From: Candidatus Sulfopaludibacter sp. SbA3
Lineage (GTDB): Bacteria; Pseudomonadota; Alphaproteobacteria; Caulobacterales; Hyphomonadaceae
DNA length: 64,000 nt
NCBI GenBank assembly: GCA_945888325.1
Contig: CAMDAC010000002.1
Coordinates: 124,001 to 188,000 of the forward strand
Reading direction: 5' to 3'
Part shown: positions 44,378 through 53,267 of the stretch, piece by piece
Numbering within the stretch: the stretch's first letter is position 1
Layout of the letters: each line of letters begins with the position of its first letter
Position numbers and translations under genes: made by a program
Notes under the pieces: generated by a model
Database searches by the model: none
The model's input: the letters and a program-made list of their open reading frames with translations, nothing else
Told to the model about the DNA's origin: nothing

Positions 44378-45280
44378 CTAACCCTTTAACACTTCGACCA
44401 GCGTCGTACCAAGACGCGCCGGGCTTGGGCTTACACGGATTCCCGCAGCTTCCATCGCTGCAATCTTTGACTCTGCATCGCCCTTCCCGCCAGACACGAT
44501 TGCGCCAGCATGGCCCATCGTGCGGCCTTTCGGCGCCGTGCGGCCGGCAATGAAGCCCGCCATCGGTTTCTTGCGGCCGCGCTTGGCCTCGTCGATCAGG
44601 AACTGCGCGGCTTCTTCTTCGGCAGAGCCGCCGATCTCGCCGATCATGATGATCGACTTGGTCTCGTCGTCGGCCAGGAACATTTCCAGCATGTCGATGA
44701 ACTCGGTGCCCTTGACCGGGTCGCCGCCGATGCCGACGGCCGTGGTCTGGCCGAGGCCGGCATTGGTGGTCTGGAACACGGCTTCATAGGTCAGCGTTCC
44801 GGAGCGCGAGACGATGCCGACCGAGCCCTTCTTGAAGATGGAGCCCGGCATGATGCCGATCTTGCACTCGTTGGCCGTGATGATGCCCGGGCAGTTCGGC
44901 CCAATCAGGCGCGACTTGGATTTCAGCAGCTTCGCCTTGACGCGGACCATGTCCATGACCGGCACGCCTTCGGTGATGCAGACGATCAGCGGGATTTCCG
45001 CGTCGATCGCTTCCTCGATGGCGGCCGCAGCGCCGGCGGGCGGCACGTAGACCACAGACGCGGTGGCGCCGGTCTTGGCCTTGCCTTCGGCGACGGACGC
45101 GAAGATCGGCAATTCCTTGCCGTTCGCCGCCGTCCACATCTCACCGCCCTTCTTGGGGTGTATGCCGCCGACCATCTGGGTGCCGTAATATTCAAGCGCC
45201 TGGCTGGTATGGAACGAGCCGGTATTGCCGGTCATGCCTTGCGTCAGGACTTTCGTGTTCTTGTCGATCAGAATGGACAT
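44378..45280 (-). CDS. sucD: Succinyl-CoA synthetase alpha subunit
   Basis: 300 residues. CoA-binding Rossmann domain with [42 protein letters not shown], and the phosphohistidine loop [18 protein letters not shown] near the C-terminus. Works with SucC to make ATP or GTP from succinyl-CoA. Starts 5 bases past the sucC stop. Confidence 0.97.
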   Translation of the reverse strand: MSILIDKNTKVLTQGMTGNTGSFHTSQALEYYGTQMVGGIHPKKGGEMWTAANGKELPIFASVAEGKAKTGATASVVYVPPAGAAAAIEEAIDAEIPLIVCITEGVPVMDMVRVKAKLLKSKSRLIGPNCPGIITANECKIGIMPGSIFKKGSVGIVSRSGTLTYEAVFQTTNAGLGQTTAVGIGGDPVKGTEFIDMLEMFLADDETKSIIMIGEIGGSAEEEAAQFLIDEAKRGRKKPMAGFIAGRTAPKGRTMGHAGAIVSGGKGDAESKIAAMEAAGIRVSPSPARLGTTLVEVLKG

Positions 45281-45285
45281 GACGC

Positions 45286-46479
45286 TTAACCCCGTACCGC
45301 TTTGACAATTTTCTGGGCCGCATCATCGAGATCGTCTGCGGAGATGACGTTGAGACCGCTTTCGCGGATGATCTTCTTGCCGAGTTCGACGTTCGTGCCT
45401 TCGAGGCGCACGACCAGCGGAACGGAGAGGTTCGTTTCCTTCACGGCTGCGATCACGCCTTCGGCGATGACATCGCATTTCATGATGCCGCCGAAGATGT
45501 TCACGAGGATGCCCTTCACGTTGGGGTCCTTCATGATGATCTTGAAGGCGGCTGCCACCTTCTCCTTGCCGGCGCCGCCGCCGACGTCGCAGAAGTTCGC
45601 GGGTTCTTCGCCGTAGAGCTTGATGATGTCCATCGTCGCCATCGCGAGGCCGGCGCCGTTGACCATGCAGCCGATCGTGCCATCGAGCGCGATATAGGCG
45701 AGGTCCCATTCAGCCGCTTCGAGTTCCTTGGCGTCCTGTTCGGTTTCGTCCTTCAGGGCGGCGACATCCGGGTGGCGGAAGATTGCGTTGCCATCGAACG
45801 AGACTTTCGCGTCGAGCACGCGCAGGTGGCCGTCCTTCATGACGATGAGGGGGTTCACCTCCAGCATCGCCATGTCCTTCTCGGTGAAGGCCTTGTAGAG
45901 GATCGGGAAGAGCTTGAGGCCATCGGCTGCGGCGGTGCCCGTGAGGTGCAGCGCGGCGTTGAGCTTCTGGGCGTCCGCAGGTGTCACGCCGACCAGCGGG
46001 TCGATCTGTACCGTGAGGATTTTCTCCGGCGTGTCATGTGCGACCGCCTCGATGTCCATGCCGCCCTCGGTCGAGACGACGAAAGCGACGTTTGAGGTCG
46101 ACCGGTCGACGAGGATCGACAGGTAGAGTTCTTTCTCGATGTCGGCGCCGTCTTCCACATAGAGGCGGTTCACCTGCTTGCCGGCGGCAGAGGTCTGCGC
46201 GGTCACGAGGTGTTTGCCGAGCATCGCTTCGGCGTGCTTCTTCACGTCGTCCTTGGAGAAGGCGAGGCGGACGCCGCCCTTCTCGCCGGCTTCCTTCTCG
46301 ATGAACTTGCCCTTGCCGCGCCCGCCGGCGTGGATCTGGCTTTTCACGACCCAGAGCGGGCCGGGCAGCGTGTCGACTGCCTTCTGCACATCGGCCAGCG
46401 ACAGGACCGGCACGCCTTCAGCAACCGGCGCACCGAAGGACTTCAGCAGCGCCTTGGCCTGGTATTCGTGAATGTTCAT
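45286..46479 (-). CDS. sucC: Succinyl-CoA synthetase beta subunit
   Basis: 397 residues, normal length. ATP-grasp N-terminal domain ([48 protein letters not shown]) and a C-terminal flavodoxin-like domain with [15 protein letters not shown] and [14 protein letters not shown]. First gene of the sucCDAB operon; a plausible promoter lies at 46550-46577. Confidence 0.97.
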   Translation of the reverse strand: MNIHEYQAKALLKSFGAPVAEGVPVLSLADVQKAVDTLPGPLWVVKSQIHAGGRGKGKFIEKEAGEKGGVRLAFSKDDVKKHAEAMLGKHLVTAQTSAAGKQVNRLYVEDGADIEKELYLSILVDRSTSNVAFVVSTEGGMDIEAVAHDTPEKILTVQIDPLVGVTPADAQKLNAALHLTGTAAADGLKLFPILYKAFTEKDMAMLEVNPLIVMKDGHLRVLDAKVSFDGNAIFRHPDVAALKDETEQDAKELEAAEWDLAYIALDGTIGCMVNGAGLAMATMDIIKLYGEEPANFCDVGGGAGKEKVAAAFKIIMKDPNVKGILVNIFGGIMKCDVIAEGVIAAVKETNLSVPLVVRLEGTNVELGKKIIRESGLNVISADDLDDAAQKIVKAVRG

Positions 46480-46549
46480 GGAGTTTTCCCTGTTGGATGC
46501 AAAGTCTGGTCGCCCTTCGCCAGCCCGTCATCCCTGTGGTTCGCGCCGC

Positions 46550-46577
46550 TGTATACCAACAAAGACAGGCCCTGCAA
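46550..46577 (-). promoter_or_regulatory. Predicted promoter of sucCDAB
   Basis: On the coding strand, TTGCAG (46577-46572), a 16-base spacer and TATACA (46555-46550), which would leave a leader of about 65 bases before sucC. A housekeeping-type match; not proven. Confidence 0.45.
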
Positions 46578-46698
46578 CACGCTGGGTATCAATTCTCAAA
46601 CTCAGGAAACCGGATTGCCGCGAGGTGATCCCGCCGGCGGTCAATCCCTCCCCCGGCTATCGCGTGGGGCGAATTCTGCTGCCTGCTGCTCAACCGGC

Positions 46699-47934
46699 TC
46701 ACGTCGGCCCCGCTGCGCCCGGGCCCGGGACGGGCAGCCCGCCGGATGGGGCTTCAGTTGGCCGGAAGGCCTCGGTGACCACCGGCGGCGGGCGGACGCG
46801 GCTGCGCACCAGCATGATCCCGGCCAGCAGGAACAGGCCGGCGGCGGCGAGGCCGAACAGGGCCTGCGGCCCGCCGAGGCTCATCGCGACGCCGGACATC
46901 ACCGGCCCGGCCACCGAACCTGCGGCCCAGACGAACAGGATGCCGCTCATCACCTGCGGAATCCGGCCCGGTCCCGCCCGGTCGATCGCATGGGCGGCGC
47001 AGACGCCGTAGAACGCGAACGCGCCCGCGCCCCAGAGGCACAGCAGCGCCAGCACGACCGGTTCGCTGAACCGCGTCGCCCCCGCCGCCAGCGCCAGCGC
47101 TGCAGCGCCCGAGAACAGGGACAGGCCGGCAACCACGAGACGCCGCTCCACCCGGTCCGACATCCGCCCGGCGGGCCATTGCACCAGCAGCGCGCCCGCC
47201 GCGGCAGCCGCTGCCGCCCAGGCCGCTGCACTGGTCCCGCCCCCGCCGATCTCGAACGTGCTGGTCCAGGTCGGCAGCAGGGCCAGCGTGCCGGTGTTGA
47301 GCAGGCCCGCAAGGAAGCAGCCGGTCACCGCAGACGGGGCCAGCCGGAAGAGGTCCGGAAGGCGCATAACCTCGCGGGCCGGGGGCGCCGGCTCCTCCCG
47401 CCGGGTCAGACACAGGGTGGTGAGCGACAGGCAGAGCAGGATCGACACCCAGTTGAGGCCGCGCGGATCGAGCGCCGACAGACCGAAGGCGAGGAACGGC
47501 GCGAGCAATCCGGCAATCCGCGAGAGGAAATAGTAAAATCCCATCATGTCGCCGCGGCGGTCTGTGGGGACTGCCTGGCCCAGCCAGCTTTCGGCGCTCG
47601 CGAAGAGCAGACCGAAGCCGATGCCCTGCAGCACGCGCGCGGCGCCCCATGCAGCGATGCCGGGCACCATGCCCATCGCCAGCGCGCAGACCGCCGTGAT
47701 CGCGGCCGCGGCGGCATAAAGGCGGATGGTGCCATAGCGGCCAATCAAGGCGGGCCCGGCCCAGGCCCCGGCCATGAACCCCGTCGAGTAAATCGCGCCG
47801 ATCAGCCCGGTGAGGGTCTCACCGGACTTGAGTTCGGTCAGCCCGACCGGCGTGATCACGCCAAGAAAACTTGCGGCCGCCTGCATGAGGCAGATCGCAA
47901 GGATCAGGATGATCACATTCCTGTAGCCAGACAT
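46699..47934 (-). CDS. MFS permease (UMF2/YcaD-like)
   Basis: 411 residues, twelve helices. N-terminal QAAASFLGVITPVGL, GAIYSTGFMAGAWAGPALIGRYG (motif A region), RVLQGIGFGLLFASAESWLGQAVPTDRRGDMMGFYY. The C-terminus is a Gly-Pro-rich tail. The YcaD/UMF2-type pattern suggests a small-molecule exporter; substrate unknown. AGGA 6 bases before the ATG overlaps the end of the PhoD-like gene (12 bases between them), so the two are co-transcribed. Confidence 0.85.
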   Translation of the reverse strand: MSGYRNVIILILAICLMQAAASFLGVITPVGLTELKSGETLTGLIGAIYSTGFMAGAWAGPALIGRYGTIRLYAAAAAITAVCALAMGMVPGIAAWGAARVLQGIGFGLLFASAESWLGQAVPTDRRGDMMGFYYFLSRIAGLLAPFLAFGLSALDPRGLNWVSILLCLSLTTLCLTRREEPAPPAREVMRLPDLFRLAPSAVTGCFLAGLLNTGTLALLPTWTSTFEIGGGGTSAAAWAAAAAAAGALLVQWPAGRMSDRVERRLVVAGLSLFSGAAALALAAGATRFSEPVVLALLCLWGAGAFAFYGVCAAHAIDRAGPGRIPQVMSGILFVWAAGSVAGPVMSGVAMSLGGPQALFGLAAAGLFLLAGIMLVRSRVRPPPVVTEAFRPTEAPSGGLPVPGPGAAGPT

Positions 47935-47946
47935 GCGCGTCCTGGA

Positions 47947-49116
47947 TCAGCGGAAGGCGGCCGTCACCTGGCGCTTCGTCTCGCCGGTGTTGGACTTGAT
48001 CTCGAGGCTGACCATTCCGGCCGTCCAGTCGATTCCGATCGCGCCGAAGTTTTCCGGCGGATACCCTTCCCCGACCTGCGCGCGGTCCATCTCGGTCGTG
48101 GTCTCCGCAAAGGCGACGTTCAGGGACGAGGCGGTGATCTCGTGCACCGGGTAGGGCAGCGCGGCATCGTCCTTGTACAGAAAACCGGTATGCCGGTCGC
48201 CCGAGACGAACACCACGCCCTTGGCGCCGGTCTCGCGCACGAGGCGGTAGAGGCGTTGCTGTTCCAGCGGCATCGTCGCCCAGGCTTCAAAGCCGTGGCC
48301 ATCGGTCGGCAGGACCTGGATCGAGGAAACAATCAGGCGCAGGTCGGCCGGGTCCTGCAACCGGTTTTCCAGCCAGGTCCACTGGTCATTGCCCAGCATG
48401 TCCTGTTCCGGATCGGCGGAGGGAATGTAGCGTTCCTTGCCCTTCTTGTTCCATTCATCGGTCGGCGTCAGCGCCGAGCGGAAAAAGCGCGTGTCGAGCA
48501 TGATGATCTGGGTGCGCTGGCCTTCGGGGCCGAAGGTGCGCGCGTAGTAGGTGCCGGGATAGGCGCCGACATCCTCGTTCTCGAGGCCCCAGAAACGCTC
48601 GTGGATGCGCTCTGCGAGGCGGCGGAACGGGAATTCCCGGCCGGCATCGTTGGCGCCGTAATCATGATCGTCCCAGGCCACCATCATCGGGAACTTCGCC
48701 CGCACGGCCTTGAAATCCTCGCGCGCGGCAAGGTCGGCGTAGCTGGCGCGAACTTCGTTCAGTTCGGGCTGATTGTTGATGTAAGCCGGGCCGTCGCGGT
48801 CGCCGTAAACGTTGTCGCCGATCATCAGGAATAGGTCGGCGCTTTCGGCAGCGACCGAGCGCATCGACGCGCTGTCGGGTTTTTCTTCATCGAGGCACGA
48901 GGCGACGAGGATGCGGGTCAGCGGCTTCCCTGCGTCCGGCAGCGCGAGGCCGGCCGGCGCGCGCGGATAGAAGTCTTCCGGCAGCGAGCGGTAATACGGC
49001 TCGAGCGCTTCATCGGCGGATTTCGGGGCGACCACGCCGGCGGCGAGCGGCAGTTCGGCCGGAGACTGGCAGGCCGCCAGCACAGACAGGATTGCGAGTG
49101 ATGTGATCTTTTTCAT
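47947..49116 (-). CDS. PhoD-like alkaline phosphatase, lipoprotein
   Basis: 389 residues. Lipoprotein signal MKKITSLAILSVLAAC. Metallophosphatase motifs: VASCLDEEKPD, LMIGDNVYGD, MVAWDDHDYGANDAGREFPFRR, LIVSSIQVL, FVSGDRHTGFLYKD. PhoD enzymes use Fe3+/Ca2+ and hydrolyse phosphodiesters. Shorter than Bacillus PhoD and without the Tat N-terminal domain; closer to PhoD-like family members of the outer membrane. GAGGAGG before the ATG. Confidence 0.88.
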   Translation of the reverse strand: MKKITSLAILSVLAACQSPAELPLAAGVVAPKSADEALEPYYRSLPEDFYPRAPAGLALPDAGKPLTRILVASCLDEEKPDSASMRSVAAESADLFLMIGDNVYGDRDGPAYINNQPELNEVRASYADLAAREDFKAVRAKFPMMVAWDDHDYGANDAGREFPFRRLAERIHERFWGLENEDVGAYPGTYYARTFGPEGQRTQIIMLDTRFFRSALTPTDEWNKKGKERYIPSADPEQDMLGNDQWTWLENRLQDPADLRLIVSSIQVLPTDGHGFEAWATMPLEQQRLYRLVRETGAKGVVFVSGDRHTGFLYKDDAALPYPVHEITASSLNVAFAETTTEMDRAQVGEGYPPENFGAIGIDWTAGMVSLEIKSNTGETKRQVTAAFR

Positions 49117-49206
49117 GTTTGCCTCCTCAGCGCCTGACCGGCCCTGAGGAGACTCCTAGCGGTGTTCTGCGACAGCCGTAAGGCTTCAATCCACGCTCCG
49201 GTACGA

Positions 49207-49761
49207 TCACACCGTGAAGAACAGATCCCACATCAGACGGCCCGGGAGGAAGGTGAACAGCCCGGCGATCAGCATGCCGCCGGTGAACATGCCGGTCATG
49301 TGCCGGGCATGGGCGCGTATCTTGCCGCCGCGTGCCGCAGCGATGCCCATCGGCAGGCCAATCAGGGTCCAGGCTGACAAGGCGTGAATGAGGCTGAGGT
49401 AGCTGCCGATAGGACCGAAGAGCATGAACGAGCTGATCGCCGTGGCCGCCATGGCCACCACCCAACCGTACCCGAGGGTACGGTGAATCAGGTTGCCCTT
49501 GACGCCGGCGAGGAGAATGAGGCCGGTGAAGAAGGCGGTGACGGCCGCCAGGACGTGCACCTTGATCATGGCCGGGGCCGACAGGAACGGACTGGCATCA
49601 AGCCGGAACCGGACGGGCGGCATGTCCTTCAATATCACCAAGCTGATGGCCACAAAAACGCTGGCGCCGATGGCCAGGTTGATCTTGTTCACATTGCGCG
49701 AGCGCCACCCGTTCAGGGAGAAGCGGCGGGCCGGAAAGGCATCGGGCGAAACGGCGGTCAT
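49207..49761 (-). CDS. DUF2306-type four-helix membrane protein
   Basis: 184 residues from ATG 49761 (AGGAG 10 bases upstream). About five hydrophobic helices starting near residue 30. Landmarks: MIKVHVLAAVTAFFTGLILL, KGNLIHRTLGYGWVVAM, SLIHALSAWTLIGLP, RAHARHMTGMFTGGMLIAG, with conserved histidines that could bind heme or metal. This fits DUF2306. Transcribed divergently from the LytTR regulator gene, as several LytTR genes are from their target membrane protein. Function unknown. Confidence 0.75.
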   Translation of the reverse strand: MTAVSPDAFPARRFSLNGWRSRNVNKINLAIGASVFVAISLVILKDMPPVRFRLDASPFLSAPAMIKVHVLAAVTAFFTGLILLAGVKGNLIHRTLGYGWVVAMAATAISSFMLFGPIGSYLSLIHALSAWTLIGLPMGIAAARGGKIRAHARHMTGMFTGGMLIAGLFTFLPGRLMWDLFFTV

Positions 49762-49933
49762 CGGTGTGGACTCCTGGGTTCTTGTGGACAGTTTCTGGAC
49801 GGTGTCTCGTCCGGCCCGGTCAACATCGCCGCCCCTTCCCGCCTCCGCCACCGGCCCTACGTGTTCGGGCTGGAATCCTTCGCGAAATGCCGTCATTACC
49901 GTCCGCGAAGCGTCAAATGCAGGGGTGAAGCCG
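49762..49933. promoter_or_regulatory. DUF2306 / LytTR divergent control region
   Basis: 172 bases. Holds the 20-base repeat 49783-49802, read as TGGACAGTTTC then TGGACGGTGTC: two imperfect 11-base direct repeats, the phase LytTR proteins recognise. A CTTCGCG ... CGCGAAG inverted repeat (about 49878-49915) precedes the LytTR start. No clean -35/-10 pair seen. Confidence 0.5.
49783..49802. repeat. Dispersed 20-base repeat, copy 2 (putative LytTR operator)
   Basis: TGTGGACAGTTTCTGGACGG, exact inverse of 7884-7903. With the next two bases (TG) and beyond it forms TGGAC repeats at 49785 and 49796, 11 bases apart, 24-40 bases upstream of the DUF2306 start. Operator role is inferred. Confidence 0.7.
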
Positions 49934-50677
49934 GTGACTTCCCAGTTGCGAAGCCTACTGCAGAACGCGGCCATCGTCGTCGTGCTGGCCGGCGCCTTCA
50001 CCTGGTTCGGGATCTATGGCGTCACCGGCCCGCTCTGGCTGCGCTTTTCGATGTGGCTGATCACGATCGGCACCGGAACGGCGTCGGCCGCCTTCATCAT
50101 CCCGTTCATCTTCGGCACCCGCTTCGAGCGCTGGCCGCTGCCAGTACGGATCGCCGCGGGTGCGGCCCTGATCGCCGTCCCGGTCACCCTCTCCCTCTAC
50201 GCGTATTCCGCCGTGCTGGGGGGCGCGATGTCGTTCGGGGCGGTGCCCGTGCAGTACCTCTACGTCTTCGCGGTCTGCGTGGTCATGGTGGTGGGGGGGT
50301 ATGTCCTGTCCCTCGCCTCCCAGAAGCCGGCGGGATCGTCCGATCTGACGGCGCCGGACGCAGCCCGCGCCTTTCTGGCGCGCCTCCCCCTCAAATTCCG
50401 GCAGGCGGAACTGCATGCCGTGTCGTCCGAGGACCATTACCTGCGTGTGCACACGAGCCTCGGCGAGGAATTGATCCTGATGCGGCTCGCCGACGCGGTC
50501 CGCGAACTGGACGGCAGCGGCGGGCTGCAGGTGCACCGGTCCTGGTGGGTGGCGAAAGCAGCGGTGCGGGACGTGAAGCGGCAGGGCGGAAAGGTCTCGC
50601 TGGTGCTGCCGTCCGGCAAGGAGGCGCCGGTGTCGCGCACCTTTACGGCTGAGGTGAAAGCCGCTGGCCTGCTTTAG
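49934..50677 (+). CDS. Membrane-bound LytTR transcriptional regulator
   Basis: 247 residues from GTG 49934 (AGGGG 8 bases upstream; GTG 49925 is less likely). Four membrane helices fill about 10-125, with no receiver domain. C-terminal LytTR DNA-binding domain (about 150-245): LHAVSSEDHYLRVHTSLGEELILMRLADAVREL, VHRSWWVAKAAV, VSLVLPSGKEAPVSRTF. A one-component regulator that would sense something at the membrane. Its stop overlaps the converging TAXI gene by 4 bases. Confidence 0.9.
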   Translation: MTSQLRSLLQNAAIVVVLAGAFTWFGIYGVTGPLWLRFSMWLITIGTGTASAAFIIPFIFGTRFERWPLPVRIAAGAALIAVPVTLSLYAYSAVLGGAMSFGAVPVQYLYVFAVCVVMVVGGYVLSLASQKPAGSSDLTAPDAARAFLARLPLKFRQAELHAVSSEDHYLRVHTSLGEELILMRLADAVRELDGSGGLQVHRSWWVAKAAVRDVKRQGGKVSLVLPSGKEAPVSRTFTAEVKAAGLL

Positions 50678-51972
50678 GTAATCTGCACCGACGAAGCCGG
50701 GCCGGCCGGGCCGAGCAACTGCCTGACGAACTCGACATGGCTGCGCAGGCGGTAGAGGTCGTCATTGTAGGAGAGCGGCACGTCCAGCTTGCCGATGTCG
50801 GCCTGCAGGCGTTCCAGCCGGCTGATGACCGATTTGCGCGGCTCGCCCGGCGGCGTAGCCCGCCCCTCTTCCTCGAGCGCGCGCAGGTCCCTGTACCAGA
50901 TGTAGATCCGGCGGCGGACGCGCCAGCGGTAGATCGGCGGCGCGGCGCGCACTAGCGGGAAGGCCAGCGTCAGCAGCGGAATGGCGAGCACCCAGGCGCG
51001 GTCCAGGAAGTTGGCCACGCTGAACGGAAAGTACCGTCTGAGAAAGGACGGCCCGTCGCGGTAATAGCGTGTGGTCTGCTTGCTGACAGGAAGGTCGGTA
51101 TTGTTGGCGTTCGGGAAGCGTCCGGCGGGCGAGAACAGGCTTTTGTCCGAGTGGATCGCCAGTGCCGCGTCCAGCAAAACGGCTTCGATGGCGGGATGTA
51201 CGTCATCGCGCACCACAAGCTGCGAGACCGCTGCGATGAGCGGAACGTCGCGTTCCGGAATGTCCGCGCCGATATCGGCCACACCGCGCAAGAGGATAAC
51301 CGAGGAGAGCCCGTCCTCGCGCCGGGCAATCGCCTCGGCCCGGTCAAACGGCAGCAAGCGGATGCCCTCGGCGTGCAGCAGCGCCTGGACATAGGCCGCG
51401 TCCGGCGAAGCCGCGAAGGCGGCCGCATCAATGTCCCCGGCGCGCAGGGCGGCTTCCGCCTCGCGGGTCGACATCGCCAGCCGGGCACCGTTGGTCCAGT
51501 CGCCTCCATATGCGCGCTGCAGGGACGTTGCGAGGGCGCGGGTGCCGGAGCCTTCCGGGCCGATCGAGACGCGCAGGTCCTTCAGGTCGCCGAAATCGGT
51601 GGCCGGGACGCCCTCACGGACGAACACCCAGAACGGTTCCTCGAACAGGCCGCCGAGAGAGCGCAGCGTCTTTTCCTCCGAAACGCCGGTCAGGCCGCCC
51701 TGCACCAGCGCGACATCGATGAAATCCTCTTCGAGCAGGCGGAGATTGTCGATCGAGCCGGCGGTATCGACCAGTTCGACCTCCACACCCTGCTCGGCGA
51801 GCAGGCGTTGGTAGCGTTCGGCATAGGCGTGATAGGCGCCGCCCGGCGCGCCGGCGCCGAAGCGGATGGTCTTCGGCGGCGCCGGATCCATAAGGAACAG
51901 GGCGATCACGAAGCCCAGGATGGCGACGGCGATCACCGGTCCGTAAATGCGCCACATAGCCCCGCCCCGCAT
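50674..51972 (-). CDS. Orphan TAXI-type solute-binding protein with C-terminal membrane anchor
   Basis: 432 residues from ATG 51972 (GGAGG 8 bases upstream). N-terminal helix (about 7-26) can be signal or anchor. The TAXI domain (about 35-315) shows IRFGAGAPGGAYHAYAERYQ, IDVALVQGGL, LRVSIGPEGSGTRALATSL. A second helix near 325-345 (AWVLAIPLLTLAFPLV) is followed by about 85 basic residues that would lie in the cytosol. TAXI proteins feed TRAP transporters, but no permease gene is nearby. Confidence 0.85.
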   Translation of the reverse strand: MRGGAMWRIYGPVIAVAILGFVIALFLMDPAPPKTIRFGAGAPGGAYHAYAERYQRLLAEQGVEVELVDTAGSIDNLRLLEEDFIDVALVQGGLTGVSEEKTLRSLGGLFEEPFWVFVREGVPATDFGDLKDLRVSIGPEGSGTRALATSLQRAYGGDWTNGARLAMSTREAEAALRAGDIDAAAFAASPDAAYVQALLHAEGIRLLPFDRAEAIARREDGLSSVILLRGVADIGADIPERDVPLIAAVSQLVVRDDVHPAIEAVLLDAALAIHSDKSLFSPAGRFPNANNTDLPVSKQTTRYYRDGPSFLRRYFPFSVANFLDRAWVLAIPLLTLAFPLVRAAPPIYRWRVRRRIYIWYRDLRALEEEGRATPPGEPRKSVISRLERLQADIGKLDVPLSYNDDLYRLRSHVEFVRQLLGPAGPASSVQIT

Positions 51973-52198
51973 GGCACCTGCCTCCAGCTTCAGCCCCTTC
52001 CTTAAAGGGCCTCGCCCCCGGACGGCAACCGCTGCAAAAAAATGCACGCGGAGTGACCCAGTTTCGCCCCGCCGCGTAGAAAGCGCATGATGAAGCAGGC
52101 AGCCGGCCTTCGGGCACGCGCCACTTGTGCAGCTACGGGCCCCGGTTTTCCTCCCCCCTGACCGCCGGTGCCCACCCCTCCCCCTTGAAGGATGAACG

Positions 52199-52663
52199 TC
52201 AGGCCTTGTGGTAGGGCGTGCCGGCGAGGATCGTCATGGCGCGGTAGATCTGCTCGGTCAGCATCGCGCGGACCAGGCGGTGCGGCCAGGTCTGGGCGCC
52301 GAAGGCCAGCGTCTTGGGAACCACACGGCGGACTTCGGGCGAGAAGCCTTCTGCGCCGCCGATGAAGAAAACCGTGTCGCGCAGGCCTTCGTCGCGCCAG
52401 AGGGCGAGGCGGCGGGCGAGTTCGGTGGAGGTGAGGTTTTCGCCCGCTTCATCGAGGCGCAGGCATTTGGCGCCATCCGGTATGCGGGAGATCAGGCGGG
52501 CGCCTTCGGCGTCGACGCCGCCTCCGCTGGCGACTTCATGTTCTTCGAGGGCGCGGAAACCGAGTTGGCGGGCGAGCGGCTGGGTGCGGGCCAGATAGTC
52601 ATCGGTCAGGCTGCGTTCGGGGCCGTCTTTCAGGCGCCCCACCCCGACAATCTGCAGCCGCAT
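52199..52663 (-). CDS. rlmH: 23S rRNA (pseudouridine1915-N3)-methyltransferase RlmH
   Basis: 154 residues, the standard RlmH size. SPOUT fold with MRLQIVGVGRLKDGPE, LRLDEAGENLTSTELAR, the knot VFFIGGAEGFSPEVRR and the C-terminal WPHRLVRAMLTEQIYRAMTILAGTPYHK. Modifies helix 69 of 23S rRNA on 70S ribosomes. Only 3 bases after the rsfS stop, its usual partner. Confidence 0.97.
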   Translation of the reverse strand: MRLQIVGVGRLKDGPERSLTDDYLARTQPLARQLGFRALEEHEVASGGGVDAEGARLISRIPDGAKCLRLDEAGENLTSTELARRLALWRDEGLRDTVFFIGGAEGFSPEVRRVVPKTLAFGAQTWPHRLVRAMLTEQIYRAMTILAGTPYHKA

Positions 52664-52666
52664 GGA

Positions 52667-53071
52667 TCAGGAGGAGGCGCGCTGCGCCCGGTGGGCCGAA
52701 TTGTCCGACATCCAGATTTTTTCGAGATTGTAGAATTCGCGCACTTCAGGCCGGAAGAGGTGGACGATGACGTCTCCGGTATCGATCAGCACCCAGTCAG
52801 CATTGGCCATGCCTTCGACGCTGGCCGGGCGGCCGGTCAGCCGTTTGGCTTCCTGAGCGACGTGTTCGGCAAGCGCCGCCACGTGCCGTCCGGAACGGCC
52901 CGATGCGATGATCATGAAATCGGCGAGAGAGGATTTGCCCTGAAGCTCAATGAAGGCAAGGTCTTCGGCCTTGTCGTCTTCGAGGACTTTCGAGAGGGCC
53001 TCGGCCAGCACCTTGATGTCGGCAAGCGAGACGTTTTTTGGGGGCTCAACCCGGGATTTGGCGGATGACAG
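52667..53071 (-). CDS. rsfS: Ribosomal silencing factor RsfS, apparent CTG start
   Basis: 134 residues. DUF143/Iojap fold: LSKVLEDDKAEDLAFIELQGKSSLADFMIIASGRSGRHVAALAEHVAQEAK, ADWVLIDTGDVIVHLFRPEVREFYNLEKIW. Binds L14 of the 50S subunit and blocks subunit joining in starvation. No ATG, GTG or TTG is in frame with the AGGAG at the expected place; the codon 8 bases after it is CTG (53071). A GTG at 53011 gives a shorter, E. coli-sized protein but lacks a ribosome site. Confidence 0.9.
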   Translation of the reverse strand: MSSAKSRVEPPKNVSLADIKVLAEALSKVLEDDKAEDLAFIELQGKSSLADFMIIASGRSGRHVAALAEHVAQEAKRLTGRPASVEGMANADWVLIDTGDVIVHLFRPEVREFYNLEKIWMSDNSAHRAQRASS

Positions 53072-53267
53072 GGCAAGGGCTCCTTTTTGCGACTGTGACC
53101 AAATCCTAACACGCGGCGCCTCCCGCAACCAGCAAAAAGGCGCAGATGAACGCAGGCGCGCCTTTCGTTCATAAGCTATACAGGGTTTCATTTGGAGAAT
53201 GCCCCCGTTTAGCCCTATCCTCCGTTTAATGAAGTTTCCTCCACCGTGACTTCCAGGACACCCCCTC

